A stretch of 64,000 nt of DNA from Methylobacterium sp. J-030 (GCF_022829545.1 NZ_JAKSYM010000080.1:60124-124123); one strand, 5' to 3'; numbered from the stretch's first letter, positions 53,767 through 64,000 are shown. Numbers and translations are program-made. The notes: generated by a model not told the origin, from the letters alone.

Positions 53767-54018
53767 TCAGGCGAGCCGGAGCGGGATCGGGTCCGCGGCG
53801 AGCTTCACGTCGTCGGGCCGGCATCCGGTCTCGATGCAGGCGTAGCGGATCGCGTCCCGGCGCGACCGAAAGATGCCCCCGGCCCGCCCGCCGGTCTCGA
53901 CCGCCACCCAATGGCCCTCGCCATCCTGGCCGACGAGGTAGGAGAGCGGCGTCCCGGCGGCGGGCAGGGGCGACGGGGACGGATTCAACGCGACAGGCAT
54001 GGTCGTCTGGGGGTTCAC
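53767..54018 (-). CDS. Small hypothetical protein (DUF2188-like)
   Basis: An 83-residue protein with the core YLVGQDGEGHWVAVETGGRA followed by IFRSRRDAIRYACIETGCRP. The pattern of a beta-hairpin with W-x-V and then a helix R-x-A-I-x-Y-A resembles DUF2188-type proteins. It starts at GTG 54018 because GAGAGG lies five bases before it; the ATG at 54000 lacks a ribosome-binding site. The function is unknown. Confidence 0.6.
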   Translation of the reverse strand: MNPQTTMPVALNPSPSPLPAAGTPLSYLVGQDGEGHWVAVETGGRAGGIFRSRRDAIRYACIETGCRPDDVKLAADPIPLRLA

Positions 54019-54130
54019 GCGGACCTCTCGGGTGCCGCCATGCCAAGCTAGGAGGCCCGGCATAAGGGTTCGATGGACCCGAGTGCGATCCGGAATAAGG
54101 GCTGCATCAGCAACCGGACGTGAGCGCCCG

Positions 54131-54207
54131 GTTGCCGGCCGTTCACGTCCGAGGCCGGCCGTGAACGTCCGGTGCCGGCCGTTCACGTCCGGGGCCGGCC
54201 GTTCAGC

Positions 54208-54210
<3 letters not shown>
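54131..54210. repeat. Four tandem 20-bp repeats at the typA 3' end
   Basis: Units at 54131, 54151, 54171 and 54191 share the core GCCGGCCGTTCACGTCC; the second has GTGAACG in place of GTTCACG, and the fourth diverges at its end where it contains the typA stop codon. Adjacent units form inverted pairs CGTTCACG/CGTGAACG. It is too short and spacerless to be a CRISPR array. Confidence 0.8.
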
Positions 54211-56031
<1,821 letters not shown>

Positions 56032-56417
56032 GGCGGCCCGAAACGGGTTGTGCCGGCTCCCTGGCGGCCGCGCGGCGCGGCCGTCCGCGCCGGTTCAGGT
56101 ACGGAGTCGTGGTGGTTGCGTCGCAATATAAGGCCGCGCGCTCCGGGGCAAGGCCGCCGATGGATCGGCGTCGAAACCGGACGGGATTTCGCGGACTTCG
56201 AAGCCGATCCGCATCACCGAATCCCTGCTTGGCGGGTTGCGCAGATCAGCCCTGCAGCCGGTCCAAGCGAGCCACCCATACCCTATATGACGGTCTCATG
56301 ACGCCGCGCGGCGCTTTACGGGTCCGCGTCGCGCGGTCTCTCGGGCGTATTGGATGAATTCTGACCCTTCGGCTACGGTGTCGATTCTGGGCCTACGCAT
56401 GGGCGCGGCGAATCGGC
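56032..56417. other. Divergent intergenic region between typA and the ABC-like gene
   Basis: 386 bases without a supported gene. A short AT patch occurs near 56280-56290 and again near 56350 (TTGGATGAATTCTGACCC). It probably holds promoters for both divergent genes, though none is clear by eye. Confidence 0.4.
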
Positions 56418-59102
56418 ATGACTTCCGCTGTGACGGCTCTCCCTCGGAACGAACCGATGCGACCGCTTGAGCCGCGGCTGTTCCCGTATATCTGGCGCTA
56501 CTCGAAGGGCGATCAGTTCCGGATCTGCGCCGTCGTCCTAGCCTCGCTGCCGTTCTACTTCGCCTCGCTCGACCTGCCCAAGCGCATCGTCAACGACGCG
56601 ATCACCGGCAAGGCCTTCGCGCACGGCGAAGCAACTGTCCCGTTCCTCAACATCACCGTGACGTGGCCCCGGCTGCTCGGCGGCGGGACCACGCGGCTGT
56701 TCGAGGGGTTCCAGTTCGACCGCTTCGAGCTGCTGCTCGGCCTCTCGACGCTGTTCCTCGGCCTCGTACTGATCAACGGCGCCTTCAAGTACTGGATCAA
56801 CCTGCAGAAGGGCATCCTCGGGGAGCGGATGCTGCGACGCCTGCGGTTCCAGCTCTTCTCCCTGATGCTGCGCTTCTCGCCGGAGACGCAGCGGGAGGTG
56901 AAATCCTCCGAGACCGCCACGATCATCCGCGACGAGGTCGAGCCGATCGGCTCCTTCATCGGTGACGCGATCGTGGTGCCGGTGTTCCTGGGCACCCAGG
57001 CCGCGACGGCGCTCGCCTTCATCCTGATGCAGAACCTGTGGCTCGGCCTCGCGGCCGGCGGCATGGTGGGCGTGCAGATGATCGTGATCCCTCGGCTGCG
57101 GCGGGAGATCATCCGCCTGAGCCGGCGCCGCCAGATCGCCTCGCGCAACCTCGCGGGCCGCATCGCCGAGGTGCTCGACGGGCTGCCGGCGGTGCGCATC
57201 AACGACACCGGCCGGTGGGAGCGGGCCGAGATCGGCGGCCGGCTCTTCAGCCTCTACGACCTGCGCCTGCGGATCTACCGGCGCAAGTTCGCGGTCAAAT
57301 ACCTCAACAACCTGCTGGCGCAGGTGACGCCATTCCTGTTCTACGCGATCGGCGGCTATTTCGCCCTGAAGGGCGAACTCGATATCGGCCAGCTCGTGGC
57401 CGTGCTCGCGGCCTATCGCGATCTGCCGCCGCCCCTCAAGGAGCTGATCGACTGGGACCAACAGCGCCTCGACGTCGAGGTGAAGTACGAGACCGTGGCG
57501 GCGCATTTCGGGCCGCAGCGCCTGCAGCCGGGCGAGCCGGAGATCTCGGAGACGCCGCCGCCGCTCGGCAGCCCGCTGCGGATCGAGGGGCTCAGCCTGC
57601 ACGATCCGCAGGGCGGTGCGCCGATCGAGGTCGGCGACGCCGAGGTTCGGCTGCCGGCGCGGCTCGCGCTCGTCCCGCCCGGCCCGGCCGCCCAGGAATT
57701 CGCCCGCGTGCTCGCCGGGCTGCAGACGGCGCCGGGCGGCACGATCCGGATCGGCGAGCACGACCTGTCGATCCTGCCGCGGCCGGTTCACGCCCATCGG
57801 ATCGCCTTCGCGGGGGTGGAGCCGGTCCTGTTCCCCGGGACCCTGCGCGACAACGTGCTCTACGGCCTGCGCATCCAGCCGCTGCGGACCGGCAGCCTCG
57901 ATCTCAGCAAGATGCGGATCAACGAAGCGGTGAAGACCGGCAACCCCTGCGACAGCGTCGAGGACCCCTGGATCGACTACCGGCGCCTCGGGATCACCAA
58001 CGCGACGGAACTCGACCAGCGTCTCCTCGATCTGCTCGGCCGGCTCGACCTCGGCGACGATCTCTATCGGTTCGGCCTCGGCGCCCTCAGCTCGATCACC
58101 CACGAAATGCCGGCCGGCCAGCGCATGATCGCGGCCCGGGAGCGCCTGCGCACGCATTTCGTCGAGAAGGGCCTCGCCGACCTCGTGATCCCCTTCGCCC
58201 GCGGCCGCTACAACGATCAGGCGACTGTCGGGGAGAACCTGCTGTTCGGAGTCCCGCGCGACCCGACGCTGACGGATCCCCATCGCCTGGCCGCAGCGCC
58301 CCTGTTCCGCGACGCGCTGGAAGAGGCGCACCTGCTCGACGACCTCGACCGCATGGGCGTGGCCATCGCCAGCAACCTCAAGGACATCTTCGCCGACGTG
58401 CCGCCCGGCCATCCGCTGTTCCGGCGCTTCTCGCTGATCACCCCGGATGCCCTGCCGGACTACCTCCGCCGGCTCGCGCGCCTGCCCGAGGACGGGCGCC
58501 TCAACGAGGCGGACAGCGTGGCCTTCCTGGCCCTCACCCTGGCGTATGTCGAGCCGCGGATGCGCTTCGGCCTGCTCGACCAGGCGATGACCCAGCGCAT
58601 CGTCGGGGCGCGGACCATCGTCCAGCGCCACATGCACGGCGACCACGGCTGCGACGTCGAGTCCTACGATCCGAACCGGATCAACCCGCGCAGCACCGTG
58701 CTCGACAACCTGCTGTTCGGCCGCATCGACACGGCGCGGATGCACGGGGAGACCATCATCCAGCGGGAAGCGCGGGCGGTGTTTCGGGCGTTCGACCTGG
58801 AACGCCCGATCCAGCTCCGCGGGCTCGACAAGGACGTGGGCAACCGCGGCCAGCTCCTGACCGAGCGGGTGCGGGTGCGGATCGGCCTCGCCCGGGCGAT
58901 CCTGCGCCAGCCGGAGGTCCTGGTGGTCGACAGGGTCGACGAGTTCCTGGAGCGCGGGGTCGACACGCTCCTGGATGTCACGGAGGCCACCCTGCCCCGG
59001 GCGAGCCTGGTGGCGAGCCCGTCGGCCAAGGCCGATCCTGCCAAGTTCCCCGCGCGGCTGCCGCTGCGCAAGCCGGAGACGCAATTGCGCGCCGCCGAAT
59101 GA
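56418..59102 (+). CDS. ABC exporter-like protein with degenerate ATPase domain
   Basis: An 894-residue protein. Residues 20-350 form a six-helix exporter membrane domain (FRICAVVLASLPFYFASLDL; LLGLSTLFLGLVLINGAFKY; FLFYAIGGYFALKGELDIGQ). What should be the nucleotide-binding domain follows (about 390-880), but Walker A is reduced to LVPPGPAAQEFARVLAGL with no GKS/T (near 418), the signature is LTERVRVRIGLARAIL, and Walker B reads VLVVDRVDEF. A 300-residue insert separates the halves, including QRHMHGDHGCDVESYDPN. It is therefore unlikely to hydrolyse ATP normally. Start by ATG 56418. Confidence 0.75.
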   Translation: MTSAVTALPRNEPMRPLEPRLFPYIWRYSKGDQFRICAVVLASLPFYFASLDLPKRIVNDAITGKAFAHGEATVPFLNITVTWPRLLGGGTTRLFEGFQFDRFELLLGLSTLFLGLVLINGAFKYWINLQKGILGERMLRRLRFQLFSLMLRFSPETQREVKSSETATIIRDEVEPIGSFIGDAIVVPVFLGTQAATALAFILMQNLWLGLAAGGMVGVQMIVIPRLRREIIRLSRRRQIASRNLAGRIAEVLDGLPAVRINDTGRWERAEIGGRLFSLYDLRLRIYRRKFAVKYLNNLLAQVTPFLFYAIGGYFALKGELDIGQLVAVLAAYRDLPPPLKELIDWDQQRLDVEVKYETVAAHFGPQRLQPGEPEISETPPPLGSPLRIEGLSLHDPQGGAPIEVGDAEVRLPARLALVPPGPAAQEFARVLAGLQTAPGGTIRIGEHDLSILPRPVHAHRIAFAGVEPVLFPGTLRDNVLYGLRIQPLRTGSLDLSKMRINEAVKTGNPCDSVEDPWIDYRRLGITNATELDQRLLDLLGRLDLGDDLYRFGLGALSSITHEMPAGQRMIAARERLRTHFVEKGLADLVIPFARGRYNDQATVGENLLFGVPRDPTLTDPHRLAAAPLFRDALEEAHLLDDLDRMGVAIASNLKDIFADVPPGHPLFRRFSLITPDALPDYLRRLARLPEDGRLNEADSVAFLALTLAYVEPRMRFGLLDQAMTQRIVGARTIVQRHMHGDHGCDVESYDPNRINPRSTVLDNLLFGRIDTARMHGETIIQREARAVFRAFDLERPIQLRGLDKDVGNRGQLLTERVRVRIGLARAILRQPEVLVVDRVDEFLERGVDTLLDVTEATLPRASLVASPSAKADPAKFPARLPLRKPETQLRAAE

Positions 59103-59170
59103 CGACGGCGTGACCGCCCCGTGCGACGCGTAGGCTTGCGGTTTACAGCTCGGCCCGTCTCCGGCACAGG

Positions 59171-60640
59171 ATGACGCCCATGCCCGTTCTGACGATGCCC
59201 GTTCTCCCGGACGCGACCGTGACACAGACCGGCACCGCCCAGAGCCTCGCCGGACTGCCGCGCGTGGTCCCCCCGCACCGCGTGCCGCCGGATCGCGAGC
59301 TGCCGATCTGGGCCTATCTGCGCTCGATCCGCGACAACAGCCTCCGGGGCTTCCCCCGGCGCGCCTTCGAGGAGCCGGTGACCCGGCGGAGCCTGCTCGG
59401 CCGGTCGAGCTTCGTCCTGAACGACCCGGAGGCGATCCGCCGGGTCCTCGTGGAGAATCAGGCGAATTACGCTCGCACCACCGGCACCACGCGCATCCTG
59501 CGCCCGATCCTCGGCGATGGGCTCCTGATCAGCGAGGGCTCGGCTTGGCGCCACCAGCGCCGGACCCTGGCCCCCGCGTTCACGCCACGGGCGATCGACG
59601 GCCTCGTGCCCCACATCGCGGCCGCGATCGCGGACGGGCTGGACCACATCGCCGGGGAGGCCGATTCCGGCCCGGTCGACCTGTTCACGGCCTACTACCG
59701 GCTCGCCCTGGAGGTGGCCGGGCGCGCCATGTTCTCGGTGGGCATGGACGAGCACGGGGCGGAGCTGCGCCGGTTCATCGCCGCCTACGGCGAGCGGATG
59801 GGCCGGCCGCACCTCCTCGACATCGTGACGCCGCCGGGCTGGCCGGTGCCGCTCGACTGGTCGCGGGCGCGCTTCCGCCGCCGCTGGATCCCGTTCCTCG
59901 ACCGGATCATCGCGGCCCGCCAGGCTTCGAACCAGGATCATGACGGCTCGGGCGACCTGCTGGACCTGCTCGCGGCGGCGCGCAATCCCGACACGGGTGC
60001 CGCCTTCACGCCGGCCGAGCTGCGCGATCAGGTCGCCACCATGATCCTGGCCGGCCACGAGACCACGGCCGGCACGCTGTTCTGGGCCTCCTACCTGTTG
60101 GCCCTCGCCCCGGAGCTGCAGGAGCGCGTCGCCGCGGAGGCGCGCGGCGCGGACCTCGCCGACCCCACCGGCTGCCAGGGCGACGGGCGCCTCCCCCTCA
60201 CCCGCGCGGTGATCGACGAGACCCTGCGGCTCTACCCGGCGGCCTTCGTGGTGGTCCGCCGGGCGCTCGGGTCCGACACCGTGGCGGGCCATGCGGTGAA
60301 GGCGCGCGACATCGTGATGGTGAGCCCCTGGGTGCTCCACCGGCACCGGGCGCTCTGGTCCGACCCGGAGGCCTTCAATCCGGGCCGCTTCCTGCCGGGG
60401 GCGCCGCCGCCGCGGCGCTTCGCCTATCTACCCTTCGGCGCCGGCCCGCGGGTCTGCATCGGCGCGCAGTTCGCGCTGAGCGAGGCGGTGCTCGCGCTCG
60501 CGCAGGTGCTGGTCCGGTTCCGGATCGTGCTGGGCGAGGACGAGCCGATCCTGCCTCAGGCGGTGGTCACGACCCAGCCGGAGCGGCCTGCCCGGTTCCG
60601 GCTGATCCCGCGCGATCCGGTCAGCCCGCGATCCCCGTGA
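59171..60640 (+). CDS. Cytochrome P450
   Basis: A 489-residue heme monooxygenase. The I-helix oxygen-binding motif is ILAGHETTAGTLFWASYLL, the ExxR helix DETLRLYPAAFVVVRRAL, and the heme-Cys motif FGAGPRVCIGAQFAL with Cys429. Arrangement and length resemble bacterial CYP4/CYP102-like class II proteins, but redox partners are not encoded nearby. The last 20 bases overlap the convergent hydrolase gene. Substrate unknown. Confidence 0.92.
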   Translation: MTPMPVLTMPVLPDATVTQTGTAQSLAGLPRVVPPHRVPPDRELPIWAYLRSIRDNSLRGFPRRAFEEPVTRRSLLGRSSFVLNDPEAIRRVLVENQANYARTTGTTRILRPILGDGLLISEGSAWRHQRRTLAPAFTPRAIDGLVPHIAAAIADGLDHIAGEADSGPVDLFTAYYRLALEVAGRAMFSVGMDEHGAELRRFIAAYGERMGRPHLLDIVTPPGWPVPLDWSRARFRRRWIPFLDRIIAARQASNQDHDGSGDLLDLLAAARNPDTGAAFTPAELRDQVATMILAGHETTAGTLFWASYLLALAPELQERVAAEARGADLADPTGCQGDGRLPLTRAVIDETLRLYPAAFVVVRRALGSDTVAGHAVKARDIVMVSPWVLHRHRALWSDPEAFNPGRFLPGAPPPRRFAYLPFGAGPRVCIGAQFALSEAVLALAQVLVRFRIVLGEDEPILPQAVVTTQPERPARFRLIPRDPVSPRSP

Positions 60641-61505
60641 TCGTCGCCGAGGCCGAGCGCGGGTCGCGCATCGGCCAGCGCCCGGTCTCGACCTGAGCGA
60701 GGAACGCGTCGAGCAGCGCGTTGTAGGCTTCGGGCTCCTCCACCGAGAGGGCGTGGCCGGTATTGGGCAGGACAGCGAGGCCCGCGGACGGGATCACCCG
60801 CTTCAGCATCAAGCTCGGGGCGAGGCAGGGCCAGTCCTCGTCACCGGCGACGATCAGGGTCGGCACGGTGATCCGCCCCAGCGCGTCCGTGAGGTCGTAC
60901 AGGGAGGGGCGTTCCCTCTGGACGCCGCGTTGCGTGTTGGCCGAGCCGACAGCGGAATGCTCGGCCAGCATCCGCTTGAATTCGGCGTGCCCCCGCGGAT
61001 CCTTGTTGGCGAATTGCACGCGGGTCGGCCCGTAGGCGTAGCGCTCCGCGAAGGCCGCCATGCCCTCCCGGCGCAGCAAATCGGCGGTCGCCGTGGCTTC
61101 GGCCCGGAACGTCGCCTGCCGGTCGGGCTCGGCGCCGTAGCCACATCCGCCGAGGCATAGCGACAGGCCGCGGCCGGGGTGGCGCAGGCCGAAATGCAGG
61201 GTCGCGAAGGCGCCCATCGAGATCCCGGCGACGTGGGCGCGCGGCGCGCCGATCTGATCGAGGATCGCCAGGATGTCGTCGGCGGCGCGCGCCTGGGAAT
61301 AGGCCGAAACGGATTCGGGCACGTCGGAGGGCGGATAGCCCCGGGCGTTGAAGGCGATCGCATGGTAGCGGCGGCCGAAATGGCGCAGCTGCGCCTCGTA
61401 GCTGCGGTGATCCCCGGCAAATTCGTGCACGAAGATCAGCGGCGTTCCGGATCCGCTCTCCTCGTAGTGAAGGAGCACGCCGTCATCGGTGGTGGCGCTC
61501 GGCAT
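60621..61505 (-). CDS. Alpha/beta hydrolase
   Basis: A 294-residue soluble hydrolase. The oxyanion region is TPLIFVHEFAGDHRSYEAQL, the nucleophile Ser lies in VAGISMGAFATLHFG, the Asp in VAGDEDWPCLAPSL, and the His in LPNTGHALSVEEPEA. It resembles 3-oxoadipate enol-lactonase-type and carboxylesterase proteins; substrate not assignable. Its 3' end overlaps the P450 gene by 20 bases in antisense orientation. Confidence 0.87.
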   Translation of the reverse strand: MPSATTDDGVLLHYEESGSGTPLIFVHEFAGDHRSYEAQLRHFGRRYHAIAFNARGYPPSDVPESVSAYSQARAADDILAILDQIGAPRAHVAGISMGAFATLHFGLRHPGRGLSLCLGGCGYGAEPDRQATFRAEATATADLLRREGMAAFAERYAYGPTRVQFANKDPRGHAEFKRMLAEHSAVGSANTQRGVQRERPSLYDLTDALGRITVPTLIVAGDEDWPCLAPSLMLKRVIPSAGLAVLPNTGHALSVEEPEAYNALLDAFLAQVETGRWPMRDPRSASATITGIAG

Positions 61506-61661
61506 GGCCGCTCCGTGAACGCTCTCTCCCGCGCGGGCAGAGGTAGGGCAGCGCCACGTGCGGTCGAGGGTTACATCCGGAGCCGATACGACGACGCCGC
61601 ACCCGGCGGACCGGGCGCGGCGATCGCAATGGCGTGCCGGCGGGAGCGAGCCCGCTCCGGC

Positions 61662-62000
61662 TCAAGCGGCTTTCTTGGAGGAGCCGGACCGGCCGCCCTT
61701 GTTGGCCGCGACCTCGGCAAGCTTGGCCGCGAGCTTCGCGTCGAGCTTGGCGGCGGCACCGAGCGGAAGCTCGATGTCGAGGCCGAGCGTCGAGACCGCC
61801 TCGCCGCGCTCCAGGGTGACCTTCACCTTGTCGGGTTCCACCGCGACATGGTTGGCGATCACCGCCAGGATCTCCTCCCGGAGCTGGAGCACGAGGTCGG
61901 GGCGACCCGACTCGGCGCGCTCATGGGCGAGGATCAGCTGCAGGCGGTCGCGGGCGACCGTGCCCGAATTGCGCTTCTGGAAGATGCCCAGGATGCTCAT
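61662..62000 (-). CDS. minE: Cell division topological specificity factor MinE
   Basis: A 112-residue activator of MinD ATPase. MSILGIFQKRNSGTVARDRL contains the membrane-targeting and contact helix, then LQLILAHERAESGRPD. The C-terminal topological domain includes ELPLGAAAKL. The tail is about 20 residues longer than E. coli MinE, ending Lys/Ala-rich. The ATG overlaps the minD stop by four bases. minC, minD and minE form one operon. Confidence 0.94.
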   Translation of the reverse strand: MSILGIFQKRNSGTVARDRLQLILAHERAESGRPDLVLQLREEILAVIANHVAVEPDKVKVTLERGEAVSTLGLDIELPLGAAAKLDAKLAAKLAEVAANKGGRSGSSKKAA

Positions 62001-62812
62001 GCCGCCCTCCGCATGAACAGCTTGTCGAGGAACGACTTGCGCTCGACCGGCAGGCTCATCGGCACCTCCTCGCCCTTCAGCCGGCGGGCCGCGTCGGCAT
62101 AGGCCCGCGCCGGGGCGCAGAGGGGGTTGTTGAGGGTGACGGGGCAGCCGAGGTTCGAGGCGCGCAGCACCTCCTGGCTCTCCGGGATGATGGCGAGCAG
62201 CGGGATCGACAGGATGTCGAGCACGTCCTCGGTCTTGAGCATGTCGCCGCGGTCGGCCCGGGACGGGTCGTAGCGGGTGAGGATCAGGTGCTTCTCCATC
62301 TCCTCGCCCTTCTCGGCCTTGGCGGTCTTCGAGTCGAGGAGGCCGATGATCCGGTCGGAGTCGCGCACCGAGGAGACCTCGGGGTTGGTCACGACCACCG
62401 CGATGTCGGCGTGGTGCATGGCGAGTTGGGCGCCGCGCTCGATGCCTGCGGGAGAGTCGCAGATCACCCAGTCGAATTTCTCGCGGAGCTCCTCCATGAC
62501 CCGGGCGACGCCGGCATCGGTCAGCGCATCCTTGTCGCGGGTCTGCGAGGCCGGCAGCAGGTGCAGGGTGTCGACCCGCTTGTCCTTGATCAGCGCCTGC
62601 GGCAGCTTGGCGTCGCCGTTGACCACGTTGATCAGGTCGTAGACCACCCGGCGCTCGGCGCCCATGATCAGGTCGAGGTTGCGCAGGCCGACGTCGAAAT
62701 CGACGACGCACACGCTCTGCCCGCCCTGTGCCAGGGCCGCTCCCAGGGCCGCGGTCGTCGTCGTCTTGCCGACGCCGCCCTTGCCCGATGTGACGACGAG
62801 AACCTTTGCCAC
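61997..62812 (-). CDS. minD: Septum-site determining ATPase MinD
   Basis: A 271-residue deviant Walker A ATPase that oscillates between poles with MinE and recruits MinC. The deviant P-loop is VTSGKGGVGKTTTTAALGAA; DFDVGLRNLDLIMGAERRVV and CDSPAGIERGAQLAMHHADI are conserved. The C-terminal amphipathic helix (SFLDKLFMRRA) anchors it to the membrane. GTG at 62812 was chosen over the longer open frame because GAGGGAGA lies nine bases before it and MinD homology starts here. Confidence 0.96.
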   Translation of the reverse strand: MAKVLVVTSGKGGVGKTTTTAALGAALAQGGQSVCVVDFDVGLRNLDLIMGAERRVVYDLINVVNGDAKLPQALIKDKRVDTLHLLPASQTRDKDALTDAGVARVMEELREKFDWVICDSPAGIERGAQLAMHHADIAVVVTNPEVSSVRDSDRIIGLLDSKTAKAEKGEEMEKHLILTRYDPSRADRGDMLKTEDVLDILSIPLLAIIPESQEVLRASNLGCPVTLNNPLCAPARAYADAARRLKGEEVPMSLPVERKSFLDKLFMRRAA

Positions 62813-62840
62813 GCGTCGATCTCCCTCAATCCAGAGCTTG

Positions 62841-63566
62841 CTAGTCCAAGCTTGCCATTCGGATGTTGCCGCCATCGAGCCAGACCTGGGCGGCCTTGCC
62901 GCGCAGGGCCGTGCCCATGTCCTCCGCCGTCCGCACGAGGCGGTCGATCCCCAGCAACTCGGGTTCGAATTTGCGGCAGTAGATTCGTGCGCGCGGGTTA
63001 CGCGCGGCCCCGGCGATCGCGCGACCGCGCAGGGCGCCGTAGACGTGGATCGAGCCCCCGGCCAGGATCTCGGCCCCCGAGGAGACCGAGCCCATCACGG
63101 TCACGTCCCCGGTCGGGTTGATCACGCTCTGGCCGGAGCGGACCGAGCCCTCGACGGTGATCGAGGTGACCAGAGGCGGCGCCGGCTCGGCCGGGCTCGG
63201 GATCTCGACCGTCTCGGACGGCTGACCCTTGACGAGGAGCGGCGGCAGCCCCGCACCGACCGTGTCGGCGCCCTCGATACCGAGCACCGCGATGCCGCGG
63301 GCCTTGAGCTCGCGCATGAGAGTTTCGAGGGCGTCCGGCTCGGGCTTGAGCTGGGCGCAGTCGAGGATGACCGCGCGGCCCTGGAGCAGGGTCGGCGAGC
63401 GCTTGAGCGCCGCGTCGAGACCCGCGAGCCACTCGGGGAGCGGCGGCTCGGGGGAGAGGGCCAGGGCCTTGAAGGCCCGCCCGCGCAGGCTGAGCGGCCG
63501 GGGCGCAGGGGGAGACGCCGCTGGGGCGGTCTCCGGATCGATCGGCTCGGGGAGGGTCTCGCTCAT
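62841..63566 (-). CDS. minC: Septum-site determining protein MinC
   Basis: A 241-residue inhibitor of FtsZ assembly. The N-terminal domain (LSLRGRAFKALALSPEPPLP; LQGRAVILDCAQLKPEPDAL) acts on FtsZ. A Pro-rich linker leads to the right-handed beta-helix VRSGQSVINPTGDVTVMGSV, then AGGSIHVYGALRGRAIAGA, which binds MinD. It is the first gene of the min operon, followed by minD after 28 bases. Confidence 0.95.
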   Translation of the reverse strand: MSETLPEPIDPETAPAASPPAPRPLSLRGRAFKALALSPEPPLPEWLAGLDAALKRSPTLLQGRAVILDCAQLKPEPDALETLMRELKARGIAVLGIEGADTVGAGLPPLLVKGQPSETVEIPSPAEPAPPLVTSITVEGSVRSGQSVINPTGDVTVMGSVSSGAEILAGGSIHVYGALRGRAIAGAARNPRARIYCRKFEPELLGIDRLVRTAEDMGTALRGKAAQVWLDGGNIRMASLD

Positions 63567-63780
63567 GTCCGCCCGTTAAGAGTCCTTACCGGACCATTGA
63601 CGGCGGGTATGGTTACCGAAGGGTTAAGTTTCGGATCCGGTCGGCAAATTCTGCCGGGATCCTGGTATCGGGGTGGCGGAGGACGCTCGCGAGCGGTCTA
63701 TCGGCGGCCTGCGAGCTATCCGTACGCCCGCACCGACAGGTCCTCTCGGGACTGCCGAAAGCTTAACGCTTAAAGAGGGT
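63567..63780. other. Intergenic region upstream of minC
   Basis: Together with the structured region that follows it forms a 434-base gap to the window edge. The part nearest minC is AT-richer (GGTATGGTTACCGAAGGGTTAAG at about 63608), with a GGTTACC palindrome-like core, and probably contains the min promoter. No coding frame is convincing. Confidence 0.4.
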
Positions 63781-63994
63781 TGACCTAAAGTGTTGGGGTC
63801 GCTCCATGGTACGCGACAAGGCCCGGGTGGGACGGTGTTCCGGTGAGTCCCACCCAGCTCCCTCATCCTTGTAAGTCCTCTGTTGTCCGATCTGGTAAGG
63901 TTGGATCTGCGGCGACGGGCAGGACCCCGGCTCATCCTGGGGCTTTGAAGCCCGCACCTCAGCTTGGGTGCCTGCCCGTCCATTCCACGACCCC
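63780..63994 (+). ncRNA. Candidate structured noncoding RNA or leader
   Basis: Nested and side-by-side stems with perfect pairing: GGGGTCG/CGACCCC (63795-63801 with 63988-63994), ATGG/CCAT, ACAAGG/CCTTGT (63816-63821 with 63867-63872), GGGTGGGAC/GTCCCACCC (63825-63833 with 63847-63855) and GACGGGCAGG/CCTGCCCGTC (63914-63923 with 63971-63980). Inside the last, CCCCGG/CC-GGGG and GGGCT/AGCCC alternatives exist. TTGACC at 63780 gives a possible plus-strand promoter, in which case the outermost stem would lie upstream of the RNA. Strand and identity are uncertain; I could not match it to tmRNA, RNase P, SRP or a known riboswitch. Confidence 0.45.
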
Positions 63995-64000
63995 GGACAG

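Noticed and set aside
63820..63910. Cobalamin riboswitch
   Set aside because: Short stretches (CCGGTG, TTGTAAG) recall the B12 core, but the B12 box and conserved junctions are not there.

Overview
The window is about 64 kb of high-GC DNA from an alphaproteobacterium. It most resembles a Methylobacterium/Methylorubrum-type member of the Hyphomicrobiales. Support for this is inferential: a GcrA cell-cycle regulator, a System I cytochrome c (ccm) cluster, minCDE, homodimeric pyrC beside pyrE, DUF2007 and BKACE families, and hairpin-rich dispersed intergenic repeats. No plasmid, integrase or transposase gene is visible, so it reads as ordinary chromosome with accessory insertions.

Layout. 1-5.3 kb: the 3' end of ispE, a CLC chloride transporter divergent from a MarR regulator with a palindrome between them, a long-chain polyprenyl diphosphate synthase, a DUF2007 gene and a TrmN6-like methyltransferase. 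5.3-11.8 kb: a hairpin repeat, a two-gene phage-like patch, ccmC-ccmD-ccmG (ccmD is only 47 codons), yciB, a vapBC module, ftsY and a pseudouridine synthase. 12-19.3 kb: mtaB-dapF, a secreted protein, an endonuclease III-like glycosylase, trpS, a haloacid dehalogenase, tam and an FMN-binding protein. 19.5-25.7 kb: a branched-chain amino acid cluster on the minus strand, in transcription order promoter, leader peptide, attenuator, ilvB, ilvN, mazE, mazF, gst, tetR, ilvC. The last four accessory genes separate ilvBN from ilvC. 25.7-31.4 kb: an amidase, a second mazEF, pyrE-pyrC, aroQ, a BKACE enzyme and tRNA-Gly(UCC). 31.9-34.3 kb: three paralogous coiled-coil proteins plus a tiny lipoprotein, the best candidate for an undescribed system. 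34.7-39 kb: an RND pump and its adaptor. 39.3-46.9 kb: a repeat-containing secreted protein, pxpABC (5-oxoprolinase) with a class II aldolase, a lytic transglycosylase, an SRPBCC protein and pyruvate kinase. 47-54 kb: a 42-residue protein, a patatin lipoprotein, gcrA, a TAXI binding protein, cysK, and several small secreted or disordered proteins. 54.1-61.5 kb: typA, a very large ABC exporter-like protein with a degraded ATPase, a cytochrome P450 and an alpha/beta hydrolase. 61.6-64 kb: minC-minD-minE and, at the edge, a strongly structured region that may be a noncoding RNA.

How it works together. Most genes are housekeeping: isoprenoid and quinone tails, cytochrome c maturation, membrane targeting, lysine/cell-wall precursor, valine/leucine/isoleucine and pyrimidine synthesis, tRNA modification, and division-site placement. 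Three toxin-antitoxin modules (vapBC and two mazEF) sit tightly against essential or biosynthetic genes. Two families of dispersed intergenic repeats, each with two copies here, mark gene junctions.
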